From positions 13,485,499 to 13,549,498 of the forward strand of contig NC_092565.1 of NCBI RefSeq assembly GCF_037975245.1: a stretch of 64,000 bases of DNA, in the 5' to 3' direction. This DNA comes from Apostichopus japonicus. Its lineage: Eukaryota > Echinodermata > Holothuroidea > Aspidochirotida > Stichopodidae. Below, piece by piece: positions 21,201-35,499 of this stretch (positions within the stretch are counted from its first letter, which is position 1; every line of letters starts with the position of its first letter). Under the pieces are notes generated by a model. It did no database searches. It was not told the origin of the DNA and saw only the letters and a program-made list of their open reading frames with translations. The position numbers and the translations under genes are program-made.

Positions 21201-23229
21201 ACTTACAGCTCCCCATGTAGGCACGAGCTGTAAAAGATCGGCAAAAGACCTACGTCACCGGGGTTCGAACCACCGATGCAAAAGAGAGTCTCGCTCATCA
21301 GCTCGCACAGTGCGCCAAGCCATCGCGCCACTGTCTGGACTGAGACATTAGGCCGATTAACTAATACTTACAGCTCCCCATGTAAGCACGAGCTGTAAAA
21401 GATCGGCAAAAGACGTACGTCACCGGGGTTCGAACCACCGATGCAAAAGAGAGTCTCGCTCATCAGCTCGCACAGTGCGCCAAGCCATCGCGCCACTGTC
21501 TGGACTGAGACATTAGGCCGATTAACTAATACTTACAGCTCCCCATGTAGGCACGAGCTGTAAAAGATCGGCAAAAGACGTAGGTCACCGGGGTTCGAAC
21601 CACCGATGCAAAAGAGAGTCTCGCTCATCAGCTCGGACAGTGCGCCAAGCCATCGCGCCACTGTCTGGACTGAGACATTAGGCCGATTAACTAATACTTA
21701 CAGCTCCCCATGTAGGCACGAGCTGTAAAAGATCGGCAAAAGACGTGCGTCACCGGGGTTCGAACCACCGATGCAAAAGAGATTCTCGCTCATCAGCTCG
21801 CACAGTGCGCCAAGCCATCGCGCCACTGTATGGACTGAGATATTAGGCCGATTAACTAATACTTACAGCTCCCCATGTAGGCACGAGCTGTAAAAGATCG
21901 GCAAAAGACCTACGTCACCGGGGTTCGAACCACCGATGCAAAAGAGAGTCTCGCTCATCAGCTCGGACAGTGCGCCAGGCCATCGCGCCACTGTATGGAC
22001 TGAGATATTAGGCCGATTAACTAATACTTACAGCTCCCCATGTAGGCACGAGCTGTAAAAGATCGGCAAAAGACGTACGTCACCGGGGTTCGAACCACCG
22101 ATGCAAAAGAGAGTCTCGCTCATCAGCTCGGACAGTGCGCCAGGCCATCGCGCCACTGTATGGACTGAGATATTAGGCCGATTAACTAATACTTACAGCT
22201 CCCCATGTAGGCACGAGCTGTAAAAGATCGGCAAAAGACGTACGTCACCGGGGTTCGAAGCACCGATGCAAAAGAGAGTCTCGCTCATCAGCTCGGACAG
22301 TGCGCCAGGCCATCGCGCCACTGTATGGACTGAGATATTAGGACGATTAACTAATACTTACAGCTCCCCATGTAGGCACGAGCTGTAAAAGATCGGCAAA
22401 AGACGTACGTCACCGGGGTTCGAACCACCGATGCAAAAGAGAGTCTCGCTCATCAGCTCGCACAGTGCGCCAGGCCATCGCGCCACTGTATGGACTGAGA
22501 TATTAGGCCGATTAACTAATACTTACAGCTCCCCATGTAGGCACGAGCTGTAAAAGATCGGCAAAAGACCTACGTCACCGGGGTTCGAACCACCGATGCA
22601 AAAGAGAGTCTCGCTCATCAGCTCGCACAGTGCGCCAAGCCATCGCGCCACTGTCTGGACTGAGACATTAGGCCGATTAATTAATACTTACAGCTCCCCA
22701 TGTAAGCACGAGCTGTAAAAGATCGGCAAAAGACGTACGTCACCGGGGTTCGAACCACCGATGCAAAAGAGAGTCTCGCTCATCAGCTCGCACAGTGCGC
22801 CAAGCCATCGCGCCACTGTCTGGACTGAGACATTAGGCCGATTAACTAATACTTACAGCTCCCCATGTAGGCACGAGCTGTAAAAGATCGGCAAAAGACG
22901 TAGGTCACCGGGGTTCGAACCACCGATGCAAAAGAGAGTCTCGCTCATCAGCTCGGACAGTGCGCCAAGCCATCGCGCCACTGTCTGGACTGAGACATTA
23001 GGCCGATTAACTAATACTTACAGCTCCCCATGTAGGCACGAGCTGTAAAAGATCGGCAAAAGACGTGCGTCACCGGGGTTCGAACCACCGATGCAAAAGA
23101 GATTCTCGCTCATCAGCTCGCACAGTGCGCCAAGCCATCGCGCCACTGTATGGACTGAGATATTAGGCCGATTAACTAATACTTACAGCTCCCCATGTAG
23201 GCACGAGCTGTAAAAGATCGGCAAAAGAC
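18212..23229. repeat. 1980-bp (12-mer) and 1320-bp (8-mer) higher-order repeats
   Basis: Marker gttcgaagcacc at 18954, 20934 and 22254 and marker gagattctcgc near 19800, 21780 and 23100 are both spaced 1980 then 1320 bp. Line-by-line comparison of about 18212-20162 with 20192-22142 showed no mismatch. The third copy (about 21830-23229) repeats the previous 1320 bp with one visible change near 22681. This is a very recent duplication. Confidence 0.88.
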
Positions 23230-24699
23230 GTGCGTCACCGGGGTTCGAACCACCGATGCAAAAGAGAGTCTCGCTCATCAGCTCGGACAGTGCGCCAGGC
23301 CATCGCGCCACTGTATGGACTGAGATATTAGGCCGATTAACTAATACTTACAGCTCCCCATGTAGGCACGAGCTGTAAAAGATCGGCCAAAGACGTACGT
23401 CACCGGGGTTCGAACCACCGATGCAAAAGAGAGTCTCGCTCATCAGCTCGGACAGTGCGCCAGGCCATCGCGCCACTGTATGGACTGAGATATTAGGCCG
23501 ATTAACTAATACTTACAGCTCCCCATGTAGGCACGAGCTGTAAAAGATCGGCAAAAGACGTACGTCACCGGGGTTCGAACCACCGATGCAAAAGAGAGTC
23601 TCGCTCATCAGCTCGGACAGTGCGCCAGGCCATCGCGCCACTGTATGGACTGAGATATTAGGCCGATTAACTAATACTTACAGCTCCCCATGTAGGCACG
23701 AGCTGTAAAAGATCGGCAAAAGACGTACGTCACCGGGGTTCGAACCACCGATGCAAAAGAGAGTCTCGCTCATCAGCTCGCACAGTGCGCCAGGCCATCG
23801 CGCCACTGTATGGACTGAGACATTAGGCCGATTAACTAATACTTACAGCTCCCCATGTAGGCACGAGCTGTAAAAGATCGGCAAAAGACCTACGTCACCG
23901 GGGTTCGAACCACCGATGCAAAAGAGAGTCTCGCTCATCAGCTCGCTCAGTGCGCCAGGCCATCGCGCCACTGTATGGACTGAGACATTAGGCCGATTAA
24001 CTAATACTTACAGCTCCCCATGTAGGCACGAGCTGTAAAAGATCGGCAAAAGACCTACGTCACCGGGGTTCGAACCACCGATGCAAAAGAGAGTCTCGCT
24101 CATCAGCTCGCACAGTGCGCCAAGCCATCGCGCCACTGTATGGACTGAGACATTAGGCCGATTAACTAATACTTACAGCTCCCCATGTAGGCACGAGCTG
24201 TAAAAGATCGGCAAAAGACGTACGTCACCGGGGTTCGAACCACCGATGCAAAAGAGAGTCTCGCTCATCAGCTCGGACAGTGCGCCAGGCCATCGCGCCA
24301 CTGTATGGACTGAGATATTAGGCCGATTAACTAATACTTACAGCTCCCCATGTAGGCACGAGCTGTAAAAGATCGGCAAAAGACGTACGTCACCGGGGTT
24401 CGAACCACCGATGCAAAAGAGAGTCTCGCTCATCAGCTCGCACAGTGCGCCAGGCCATCGCGCCACTGTATGGACTGAGATATTAGGCCGATTAACTAAT
24501 ACTTACAGCTCCCCATGTAGGCACGAGCTGTAAAAGATCGGCAAAAGACGTACGTCACCGGGGTTCGAACCACCGATGCAAAAGAGAGTCTCGCTCATCA
24601 GCTCGCTCAGTGCGCCAGGCCATCGCGCCACTGTATGGACTGAGACATTAGGCCGATTAACTAATACTTACAGCTCCCCATGTAGGCACGAGCTGTAAA

Positions 24700-27600
24700 A
24701 GATCGGCAAAAGACGTAGGTCACCGGGGTTCGAACCACCGATGCAAAAGAGAGTCTCGCTCATCAGCTCGGACAGTGCGCCAGGCCATCGCGCCACTGTA
24801 TGGAATGAGATATTAGGCCGATTAACTAATACTTACAGCTCCCCATGTAGGCACGAGCTGTAAAAGATCGGCAAAAGACGTACGTCACCGGGGTTCGAAC
24901 CACCGATGCAAAAGAGAGTCTCGCTCATCAGCTCGGACAGTGCGCCAGGCCATCGCGCCACTGTATGGAATGAGATATTAGGCCGATTAACTAATACTTA
25001 CAGCTCCCCATGTAGGCACGAGCTGTAAAAGATCGGCAAAAGACGTACGTCACCGGGGTTCGAACCACCGATGCAAAAGAGAGTCTCGCTCATCAGCTCG
25101 CACAGTGCGCCAAGCCATCGCGCCACTGTATGGACTGAGATATTAGGCCGATTAACTTATTCTTACAGCTCCCCATGTAGGCACGAGCTGTAAAAGATCG
25201 GCAAAAGACGTGCGTCACCGGGTTTCGAACCACCGATGCAAAAGAGAGTCTCGCTCATCAGCTCGCACAGTGCGCCAAGCCATCGCGCCACTGTATGGAC
25301 TGAGATATTAGGCCGATTAACTAATTCTTACAGCTCCCCATGTAGGCACGAGCTGTAAAAGATCGGCAAAAGACGTGCGTCACCGGGGTTCGAACCACCG
25401 ATGCAAAAGAGAGTCTCGCTCATCAGCTCGCACAGTGCGCCAAGCCATCGCGCCACTGTATGGACTGAGATATTAGGCCGATTAACTAATACTTACAGCT
25501 CCCCATGAAGGCACGAGCTGTAAAAGATCGGCAAAAGACGTGCGTCACAGGGGTTCGAACCACCGATGCAAAAGAGAGTCTCGCTCATCAGCTCGCACAG
25601 TGCGCCAAGCCATCGCGCCACTGTATGGACTGAGATATTAGGCCGATTAACTAATACTTAGAGCTCCCCATGTAGACACGAGCTGTAAAAGATCGGCAAA
25701 AGACGTGCGTGACCGGGGTTCGAACCACCGATGCAAAAGAGAGTCTCGCTCATCAGCTCGTACAGTGCGCCAAGCCATCGCGCCACTGTATGGACTGAGA
25801 TATTAGGCCGATTAACTAATACTTACAGCTCCCCATGTAGGCACGAGCTGTAAAAGATCGGCAAAAGACCTACGTCACCGGGGTTCGAACCACCGATGCA
25901 AAAGAGAGTCTCGCTCATCAGCTCGGACAGTGCGCCAGGCCATCGCGCCACTGTATGGACTGAGATATTAGGCCGATTAACTAATACTTACAGCTCCCCA
26001 TGTAGGCACGAGCTGTAAAAGATCGGCAAAAGACGTACGTCACCGGGGTTCGAACCACCGATGCAAAAGAGAGTCTCGCTCATCAGCTCGGACAGTGCGC
26101 CAGGCCATCGCGCCACTGTCTGGACTGAGATATTAGGCCGATTAACTAATACTTACAGCTCCCCATGTAGGCACGAGCTGTAAAAGATCGGCAAAAGACG
26201 TACGTCACCGGGGTTCGAACCACCGATGCAAAAGAGAGTCTCGCTCATCAGCTCGCACAGTGCGCCAAGCCATCGCGCCACTGTATGGACTGAGATATTA
26301 GGCCGATTAACTTATTCTTACAGCTCCCCATGTAGGCACGAGCTGTAAAAGATCGGCAAAAGACGTGCGTCACCGGGTTTCGAACCACCGATGCAAAAGA
26401 GAGTCTCGCTCATCAGCTCGCACAGTGCGCCAAGCCATCGCGCCACTGTATGGACTGAGATATTAGGCCGATTAACTAATTCTTACAGCTCCCCATGTAG
26501 GCACGAGCTGTAAAAGATCGGCAAAAGACGTGCGTCACCGGGGTTCGAACCACCGATGCAAAAGAGAGTCTCGCTCATCAGCTCGCACAGTGCGCCAAGC
26601 CATCGCGCCACTGTATGGACTGAGATATTAGGCCGATTAACTAATACTTACAGCTCCCCATGAAGGCACGAGCTGTAAAAGATCGGCAAAAGACGTGCGT
26701 CACAGAGGTTCGAACCACCGATGCAAAAGAGAGTCTCGCTCATCAGCTCGCACAGTGCGCCAAGCCATCGCGCCACTGTATGGACTGAGATATTAGGCCG
26801 ATTAACTAATACTTAGAGCTCCCCATGTAGACACGAGCTGTAAAAGATCGGCAAAAGACGTGCGTGACCGGGGTTCGAACCACCGATGCAAAAGAGAGTC
26901 TCGCTCATCAGCTCGTACAGTGCGCCAAGCCATCGCGCCACTGTATGGACTGAGATATTAGGCCGATTAACTAATACTTACAGCTCCCCATGTAGGCACG
27001 AGCTGTAAAAGATCGGCAAAAGACGTACGTCACCGGGGTTCGAACCACCGATGCAAAAGAGAGTCTCGCTCATCAGCTCGGACAGTGCGCCAGGCCATCG
27101 CGCCACTGTATGGACTGAGATATTAGGCCGATTAACTAATACTTACAGCTCCCCATGTAGGCACGAGCTGTAAAAGATCGGCAAAAGACGTACGTCACCG
27201 GGGTTCGAACCACCGATGCAAAAGAGAGTCTCGCTCATCAGCTCGGACAGTGCGCCAGGCCATCGCGCCACTGTCTGGACTGAGATATTAGGCCGATTAA
27301 CTAATACTTACAGCTCCCCATGTAGGCACGAGCTGTAAAAGATCGGCAAAAGACGTACGTCACCGGGGTTCGAACCACCGATGCAAAAGAGAGTCTCGCT
27401 CATCAGCTCGCACAGTGCGCCAGGCCATCGCGCCACTGTATGGACTGAGATATTAGGCCGATTAACTAATACTTACAGCTCCCCATGTAGGCACGAGCTG
27501 TAAAAGATCGGCAAAAGACGTACGTCACCGGGGTTCGAACCACCGATGCAAAAGAGAGTCTCGCTCATCAGCTCGCACAGTGCGCCAAGCCATCGCGCCA

Positions 27601-30600
27601 CTGTATGGACTGAGACATTAGGCCGATTAACTAATACTTACAGCTCCCCATGTAGGCACGAGCTGTAAAAGATCGGCAAAAGACGTACGTCACCGGGGTT
27701 CGAACCACCGATGCAAAAGAGAGTCTCGCTCATCAGCTCGCACAGTGCGCCAGGCCATCGCGCCACTGTATGGACTGAGATATTAGGCCGATTAACGAAT
27801 ACTTACAGCTCCCCATGTAGGCACGAGCTGTAAAAGATCGGCAAAAGACCTACGTCACCGGGGTTCGAACCACCGATGCAAAAGAGAGTCTCGCTCATCA
27901 GCTCGGACAGTGCGCCAGGCCATCGCGCCACTGTATGGAATGAGATATTAGGCCGATTAACTAATACTTACAGCTCCCCATGTAGGCACGAGCTGTAAAA
28001 GATCGGCAAAAGACGTACGTCACCGGGGTTCGAACCACCGATGCAAAAGAGAGTCTCGCTCATCAGCTCGGACAGTGCGCCAGGCCATCGCGCCACTGTA
28101 TGGAATGAGATATTAGGCCGATTAACTAATACTTACAGCTCCCCATGTAGGCACGAGCTGTAAAAGATCGGCAAAAGACGTACGTCACCGGGGTTCGAAC
28201 CACCGATGCAAAAGAGAGTCTCGCTCATCAGCTCGCACAGTGCGCCAAGCCATCGCGCCACTGTATGGACTGAGATATTAGGCCGATTAACTTATTCTTA
28301 CAGCTCCCCATGTAGGCACGAGCTGTAAAAGATCGGCAAAAGACGTGCGTCACCGGGTTTCGAACCACCGATGCAAAAGAGAGTCTCGCTCATCAGCTCG
28401 CACAGTGCGCCAAGCCATCGCGCCACTGTATGGACTGAGATATTAGGCCGATTAACTAATTCTTACAGCTCCCCATGTAGGCACGAGCTGTAAAAGATCG
28501 GCAAAAGACGTGCGTGACCGGGGTTCGAACCACCGATGCAAAAGAGAGTCTCGCTCATCAGCTCGTACAGTGCGCCAAGCCATCGCGCCACTGTATGGAC
28601 TGAGATATTAGGCCGATTAACTAATACTTACAGCTCCCCATGTAGGCACGAGCTGTAAAAGATCGGCAAAAGACCTACGTCACCGGGGTTCGAACCACCG
28701 ATGCAAAAGAGAGTCTCGCTCATCAGCTCGGACAGTGCGCCAGGCCATCGCGCCACTGTATGGACTGAGATATTAGGCCGATTAACTAATACTTACAGCT
28801 CCCCATGTAGGCACGAGCTGTAAAAGATCGGCAAAAGACGTACGTCACCGGGGTTCGAACCACCGATGCAAAAGAGAGTCTCGCTCATCAGCTCGGACAG
28901 TGCGCCAGGCCATCGCGCCACTGTCTGGACTGAGATATTAGGCCGATTAACTAATACTTACAGCTTCCCATGTAGGCACGAGCTGTAAAAGATCGGCAAA
29001 AGACGTACGTCACCGGGGTTCGAACCACCGATGCAAAAGAGAGTCTCGCTCATCAGCTCGCACAGTGCGCCAAGCCATCGCGCCACTGTATGGACTGAGA
29101 TATTAGGCCGATTAACTTATTCTTACAGCTCCCCATGTAGGCACGAGCTGTAAAAGATCGGCAAAAGACGTGCGTCACCGGGTTTCGAACCACCGATGCA
29201 AAAGAGAGTCTCGCTCATCAGCTCGCACAGTGCGCCAAGCCATCGCGCCACTGTATGGACTGAGATATTAGGCCGATTAACTAATTCTTACAGCTCCCCA
29301 TGTAGGCACGAGCTGTAAAAGATCGGCAAAAGACGTGCGTCACCGGGGTTCGAACCACCGATGCAAAAGAGAGTCTCGCTCATCAGCTCGCACAGTGCGC
29401 CAAGCCATCGCGCCACTGTATGGACTGAGATATTAGGCCGATTAACTAATACTTACAGCTCCCCATGAAGGCACGAGCTGTAAAAGATCGGCAAAAGACG
29501 TGCGTCACAGGGGTTCGAACCACCGATGCAAAAGAGAGTCTCGCTCATCAGCTCGCACAGTGCGCCAAGCCATCGCGCCACTGTATGGACTGAGATATTA
29601 GGCCGATTAACTAATACTTAGAGCTCCCCATGTAGACACGAGCTGTAAAAGATCGGCAAAAGACGTGCGTGACCGGGGTTCGAACCACCGATGCAAAAGA
29701 GAGTCTCGCTCATCAGCTCGTACAGTGCGCCAAGCCATCGCGCCACTGTATGGACTGAGATATTAGGCCGATTAACTAATACTTACAGCTCCCCATGTAG
29801 GCACGAGCTGTAAAAGATCGGCAAAAGACCTACGTCACCGGGGTTCGAACCACCGATGCAAAAGAGAGTCTCGCTCATCAGCTCGGACAGTGCGCCAGGC
29901 CATCGCGCCACTGTATGGACTGAGATATTAGGCCGATTAACTAATACTTACAGCTCCCCATGTAGGCACGAGCTGTAAAAGATCGGCAAAAGACGTACGT
30001 CACCGGGGTTCGAACCACCGATGCAAAAGAGAGTCTCGCTCATCAGCTCGGACAGTGCGCCAGGCCATCGCGCCACTGTCTGGACTGAGATATTAGGCCG
30101 ATTAACTAATACTTACAGCTCCCCATGTAGGCACGAGCTGTAAAAGATCGGCAAAAGACGTACGTCACCGGGGTTCGAACCACCGATGCAAAAGAGAGTC
30201 TCGCTCATCAGCTCGCACAGTGCGCCAGGCCATCGCGCCACTGTATGGACTGAGATATTAGGCCGATTAACTAATACTTACAGCTCCCCATGTAGGCACG
30301 AGCTGAAAAAGATCGGCAAAAGACGTACGTCACCGGGGTTCGAACCACCGATGCAAAAGAGAGTCTCGCTCATCAGCTCGCTCAGTGCGCCAGGCCATCG
30401 CGCCACTGTATGGACTGAGACATTACGCCGATTAACTAATACTTACAGCTCCCCATGTAGGCACGAGCTGTAAAAGATCGGCAAAAGACGTAGGTCACCG
30501 GGGTTCGAACCACCGATGCAAAAGAGAGTCTCGCTCATCAGCTCGGACAGTGCGCCAGGCCATCGCGCCACTGTATGGAATGAGATATTAGGCCGATTAA

Positions 30601-33450
30601 CTAATACTTACAGCTCCCCATGTAGGCACGAGCTGTAAAAGATCGGCAAAAGACCTACGTCACCGGGGTTCGAACCACCGATGCAAAAGAGAGTCTCGCT
30701 CATCAGCTCGGACAGTGCGCCAGGCCATCGCGCCACTGTATGGAATGAGATATTAGGCCGATTAACTAATACTTACAGCTCCCCATGTAGGCACGAGCTG
30801 TAAAAGATCGGCAAAAGACGTACGTCACCGGGGTTCGAACCACCGATGCAAAAGAGAGTCTCGCTCATCAGCTCGCACAGTGCGCCAAGCCATCGCGCCA
30901 CTGTATGGACTGAGATATTAGGCCGATTAACTTATTCTTACAGCTCCCCATGTAGGCACGAGCTGTAAAAGATCGGCAAAAGACGTGCGTCACCGGGTTT
31001 CGAACCACCGATGCAAAAGAGAGTCTCGCTCATCAGCTCGCACAGTGCGCCAAGCCATCGCGCCACTGTATGGACTGAGATATTAGGCCGATTAACTAAT
31101 TCTTACAGCTCCCCATGTAGGCACGAGCTGTAAAAGATCGGCAAAAGACGTGCGTCACCGGGGTTCGAACCACCGATGCAAAAGAGAGTCTCGCTCATCA
31201 GCTCGCACAGTGCGCCAAGCCATCGCGCCACTGTATGGACTGAGATATTAGGCCGATTAACTAATACTTACAGCTCCCCATGAAGGCACGAGCTGTAAAA
31301 GATCGGCAAAAGACGTGCGTCACAGGGGTTCGAACCACCGATGCAAAAGAGAGTCTCGCTCATCAGCTCGCACAGTGCGCCAAGCCATCGCGCCACTGTA
31401 TGGACTGAGATATTAGGCCGATTAACTAATACTTAGAGCTCCCCATGTAGACACGAGCTGTAAAAGATCGGCAAAAGACGTGCGTGACCGGGGTTCGAAC
31501 CACCGATGCAAAAGAGAGTCTCGCTCATCAGCTCGTACAGTGCGCCAAGCCATCGCGCCACTGTATGGACTGAGATATTAGGCCGATTAACTAATACTTA
31601 CAGCTCCCCATGTAGGCACGAGCTGTAAAAGATCGGCAAAAGACCTACGTCACCGGGGTTCGAACCACCGATGCAAAAGAGAGTCTCGCTCATCAGCTCG
31701 GACAGTGCGCCAGGCCATCGCGCCACTGTATGGACTGAGATATTAGGCCGATTAACTAATACTTACAGCTCCCCATGTAGGCACGAGCTGTAAAAGATCG
31801 GCAAAAGACGTACGTCACCGGGGTTCGAACCACCGATGCAAAAGAGAGTCTCGCTCATCAGCTCGGACAGTGCGCCAGGCCATCGCGCCACTGTATGGAC
31901 TGAGATATTAGGCCGATTAACTAATACTTACAGCTCCCCATGTAGGCACGAGCTGTAAAAGATCGGCCAAAGACGTAGGTCACCGGGGTTCGAACCACCG
32001 ATGCAAAAGAGAGTCTCGCTCATCAGCTCGGACAGTGCGCCAAGCCATCGCGCCACTGTATGGACTGAGACATTAGGCCGATTAACTAATACTTACAGCT
32101 CCCCATGTAGGCACGAGCTGTAAAAGATCGGCCAAAGACGTAGGTCACCGGGGTTCGAACCACCGATGCAAAAGAGAGTCTCGCTCATCAGCTCGGACAG
32201 TGCGCCAAGCCATCGCGCCACTGTCTGGACTGAGACATTAGGCCGATTAACTAATACTTACAGCTCACCATGTAGGCACGAGCTGTAAAAGATCGGCAAA
32301 AGACGTAGGTCACCGGGGTTCGAACCACCGATGCAAAAGAGATTCTCGCTCATCAGCTCGCACAGTGCGCCAAGCCATCGCGCCACTGTCTGGACTGAGA
32401 CATTAGGCCGATTAACTAATACTTACAGCTCCCCATGTAGGCACGAGCTGTAAAAGATCGGCAAAAGACCTACGTCACCGGGGTTCGAACCACCGATGCA
32501 AAAGAGATTCTCGCTCATCAGCTCGCACAGTGCGCCAAGCCATCGCGCCACTGTCTGGACTGAGACATTAAGCCGATTAACTAATACTTACAGCTCCCCA
32601 TGTAGGCACGAGCTGTAAAAGATCGGCAAAAGACGTGCGTCACCGGGGTTCGAACCACCGATGCAAAAGAGAGTCTCGCTCATCAGCTCGCACAGTGCGC
32701 CAAGCCATCGCGCCACTGTATGGACTGAGATATTAGGCCGATTAACTAATACTTACAGCTCCCCATGTAGGCACGAGCTGTAAAAGATCGGCAAAAGACC
32801 TACGTCACCGGGGTTCGAACCACCGATGCAAAAGAGAGTCTCGCTCATCAGCTCGCACAGTGCGCCAAGCCATCGCGCCACTGTATGGACTGAGATATTA
32901 GGCCGATTAACTAATACTTACAGCTCCCCATGTAGGCACGAGCTGTAAAAGATCGGCAAAAGACGTACGTCACCGGGGTTCGAACCACCGATGCAAAAGA
33001 GAGTCTCGCTCATCAGCTCGCACAGTGCGCCAAGCCATCGCGCCACTGTATGGAATGAGATATTAGGCCGATTAACTAATACTTACAGCTCCCCATGTAG
33101 GCACGAGCTGTAAAAGATCGGCAAAAGACGTGCGTCACCGGGGTTCGAACCACCGATGCAAAAGAGAGTCTCGCTCATCAGCTCGCACAGTGCGCCAAGC
33201 CATCGCGCCACTGTATGGACTGAGATATTAGGCCGATTAACTTATTCTTACAGCTCCCCATGTAGGCACGAGCTGTAAAAGATCGGCAAAAGACGTGCGT
33301 CACCGGGTTTCGAACCACCGATGCAAAAGAGAGTCTCGCTCATCAGCTCGCACAGTGCGCCAAGCCATCGCGCCACTGTATGGACTGAGATATTAGGCCG
33401 ATTAACTAATTCTTACAGCTCCCCATGTAGGCACGAGCTGTAAAAGATCG
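24700..33450. repeat. Shuffled higher-order block marked by cttattctt
   Basis: The marker attaacttattcttac occurs with cttat at 25156, 26311, 28291, 29116, 30931 and 33241. The spacings are 1155, 1980, 825, 1815 and 2310 bp, all exact multiples of 165 (7, 12, 5, 11 and 14 monomers). Companion variants (caccgggttt, ctaattctta, catgaaggcac, gcgtgaccgg) travel in the same order after most copies. Confidence 0.88.
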
Positions 33451-35499
33451 GCAAAAGACGTGCGTCACCGGGGTTCGAACCACCGATGCAAAAGAGAGTC
33501 TCGCTCATCAGCTCGCACAATGCGCCAAGCCATCGCGCCACTGTATGGACTGAGATATTAGGCCGATTAACTAATACTTACAGCTCCCCATGAAGGCACG
33601 AGCTGTAAAAGATCGGCAAAAGACGTACGTCACCGGGGTTCGAACCATTGATGCAAAAGAGAGTCTCGCTCATCAGCTCGGACAGTGCGCCAAGCCATCG
33701 CGCCACTGTATGGACTGAGATATTAGGCCGATTAACTAATACTTACAGCTCCCCATGAAGGCACGAGCTGTAAAAGATCGGCAAAAGACGTGCGTCACCG
33801 GGGTTCGAACCACCGATGCAAAAGAGAGTCTCGCTCATCAGCTCGTACAGTGCGCCAGGCCATCGCGCCTCTTTATGGACTGAGATATTAGGCCGATTAA
33901 CTAATACTTAGAGCTCCCCATGTAGGCACGAGCTGTTAAAGATCGGCAAAAGACGTCACCGGGGTTCGAACCACCGATGCAAAAGAGAGCCTCGCTCATC
34001 AGCTCGTACAGTGCGCCAAGCCATCGCGCCACTGTATGGACTGAGATATTAGGACGATTAACTAATAATTACAGCTCTCCATGTAGACACGAGCTGTAAA
34101 AGATCGGCAAAAGACGTGCGTCACCGGGGTTCGAACCACCGATGCAAAAGAGAGTCTCGCTCATCAGCTCGTACAGTGCGCCAAGCCATCGCGCCACTGT
34201 ATGGACTGAGATATTAGGCCGATTAACTAATACTTACAGCTCCCCATGTAGGCACGAGCTGTAAAAGATCGGCAAAAGACCTACGTCACCGGGGTTCGAA
34301 CCACCGATGCAAAAGAGAGTCTCGCTCATCAGCTCGGACAGTGCGCCAGGCCATCGCGCCACTGTATGGACTGAGATATTAGGCCGATTAACTAATACTT
34401 ACAGCTCCCCATGTAGGCACGAGCTGTAAAAGATCGGCAAAAGACCTACGTCACCGGGGTTCGAACCACCGATGCAAAAGAGAGTCTCGCTCATCAGCTC
34501 GGACAGTGCGCCAGGCCATCGCGCCACTGTATGGACTGAGATATTAGGCCGATTAACTAATACTTACAGCTCCCCATGTAGGCACGAGCTGTAAAAGATC
34601 GGCCAAAGACGTACGTCACCGGGGTTCGAACCACCGATGCAAAAGAGAGTCTCGCTCATCAGCTCGCACAGTGCGCCAGGCCATCGCGCCACTGTATGGA
34701 CTGAGATATTAGGCCGATTAACTAATACTTACAGCTCCCCATGTAGGCACGAGCTGTAAAAGATCGGCCAAATACGTAGGTCACCGGGGTTCGAACCACC
34801 GATGCAAAAGAGAGTCTCGCTCATCAACTCGGACAGTGCGCCAAGCCATCGCGCCACTGTATGGACTGAGATATTAGGCCGATCAACTAATACTTGCAGC
34901 TCCCCATGTAGGCACGAGCTGTAAAAGATCGGCCAAAGACGTAGGTCACCGGGGTTCGAACCACCGATGCAAAAGAGAGTCTCGCTCATCAGCTCGGACA
35001 GTGCGCCAAGCCATCGCGCCACTGTATGGACTGAGATATTAGGCCGATTAACTAATACTTACAGCTCCCCATGTAGGCACGAGCTGTAAAAGATCGGCAA
35101 AAGACGTAGGTCACCGGGGTTCGAACCACCGATGCAAAAGAGAGTCTCGCTCATCAGCTCGCACAGTGCGCCAAGCCATCGCGCCACTGTCTGGACTGAG
35201 ATATTAGGCCGATTAACTAATACTTACAGCTCCCCATGTAGGCACGAGCTGTAAAAGATCGGCAAAAGACGTAGGTCACCGGGGTTCGAACCACCGATGC
35301 AAAAGAGAGTCTCGCTCATCAGCTCGCACAGTGCGCCAAGCCATCGCGCCACTGTCTGGACTGAGAGATTAGGCCGATTAACTAATACTTACAGCTCCCC
35401 ATGTAGGCACGAGCTGTAAAAGATCGGCAAAAGACGTGCGTCACCGGGGTTCGAACCACCGATGCAAAAGAGAGTCTCGCTCATCAGCTCGCACAGTGC

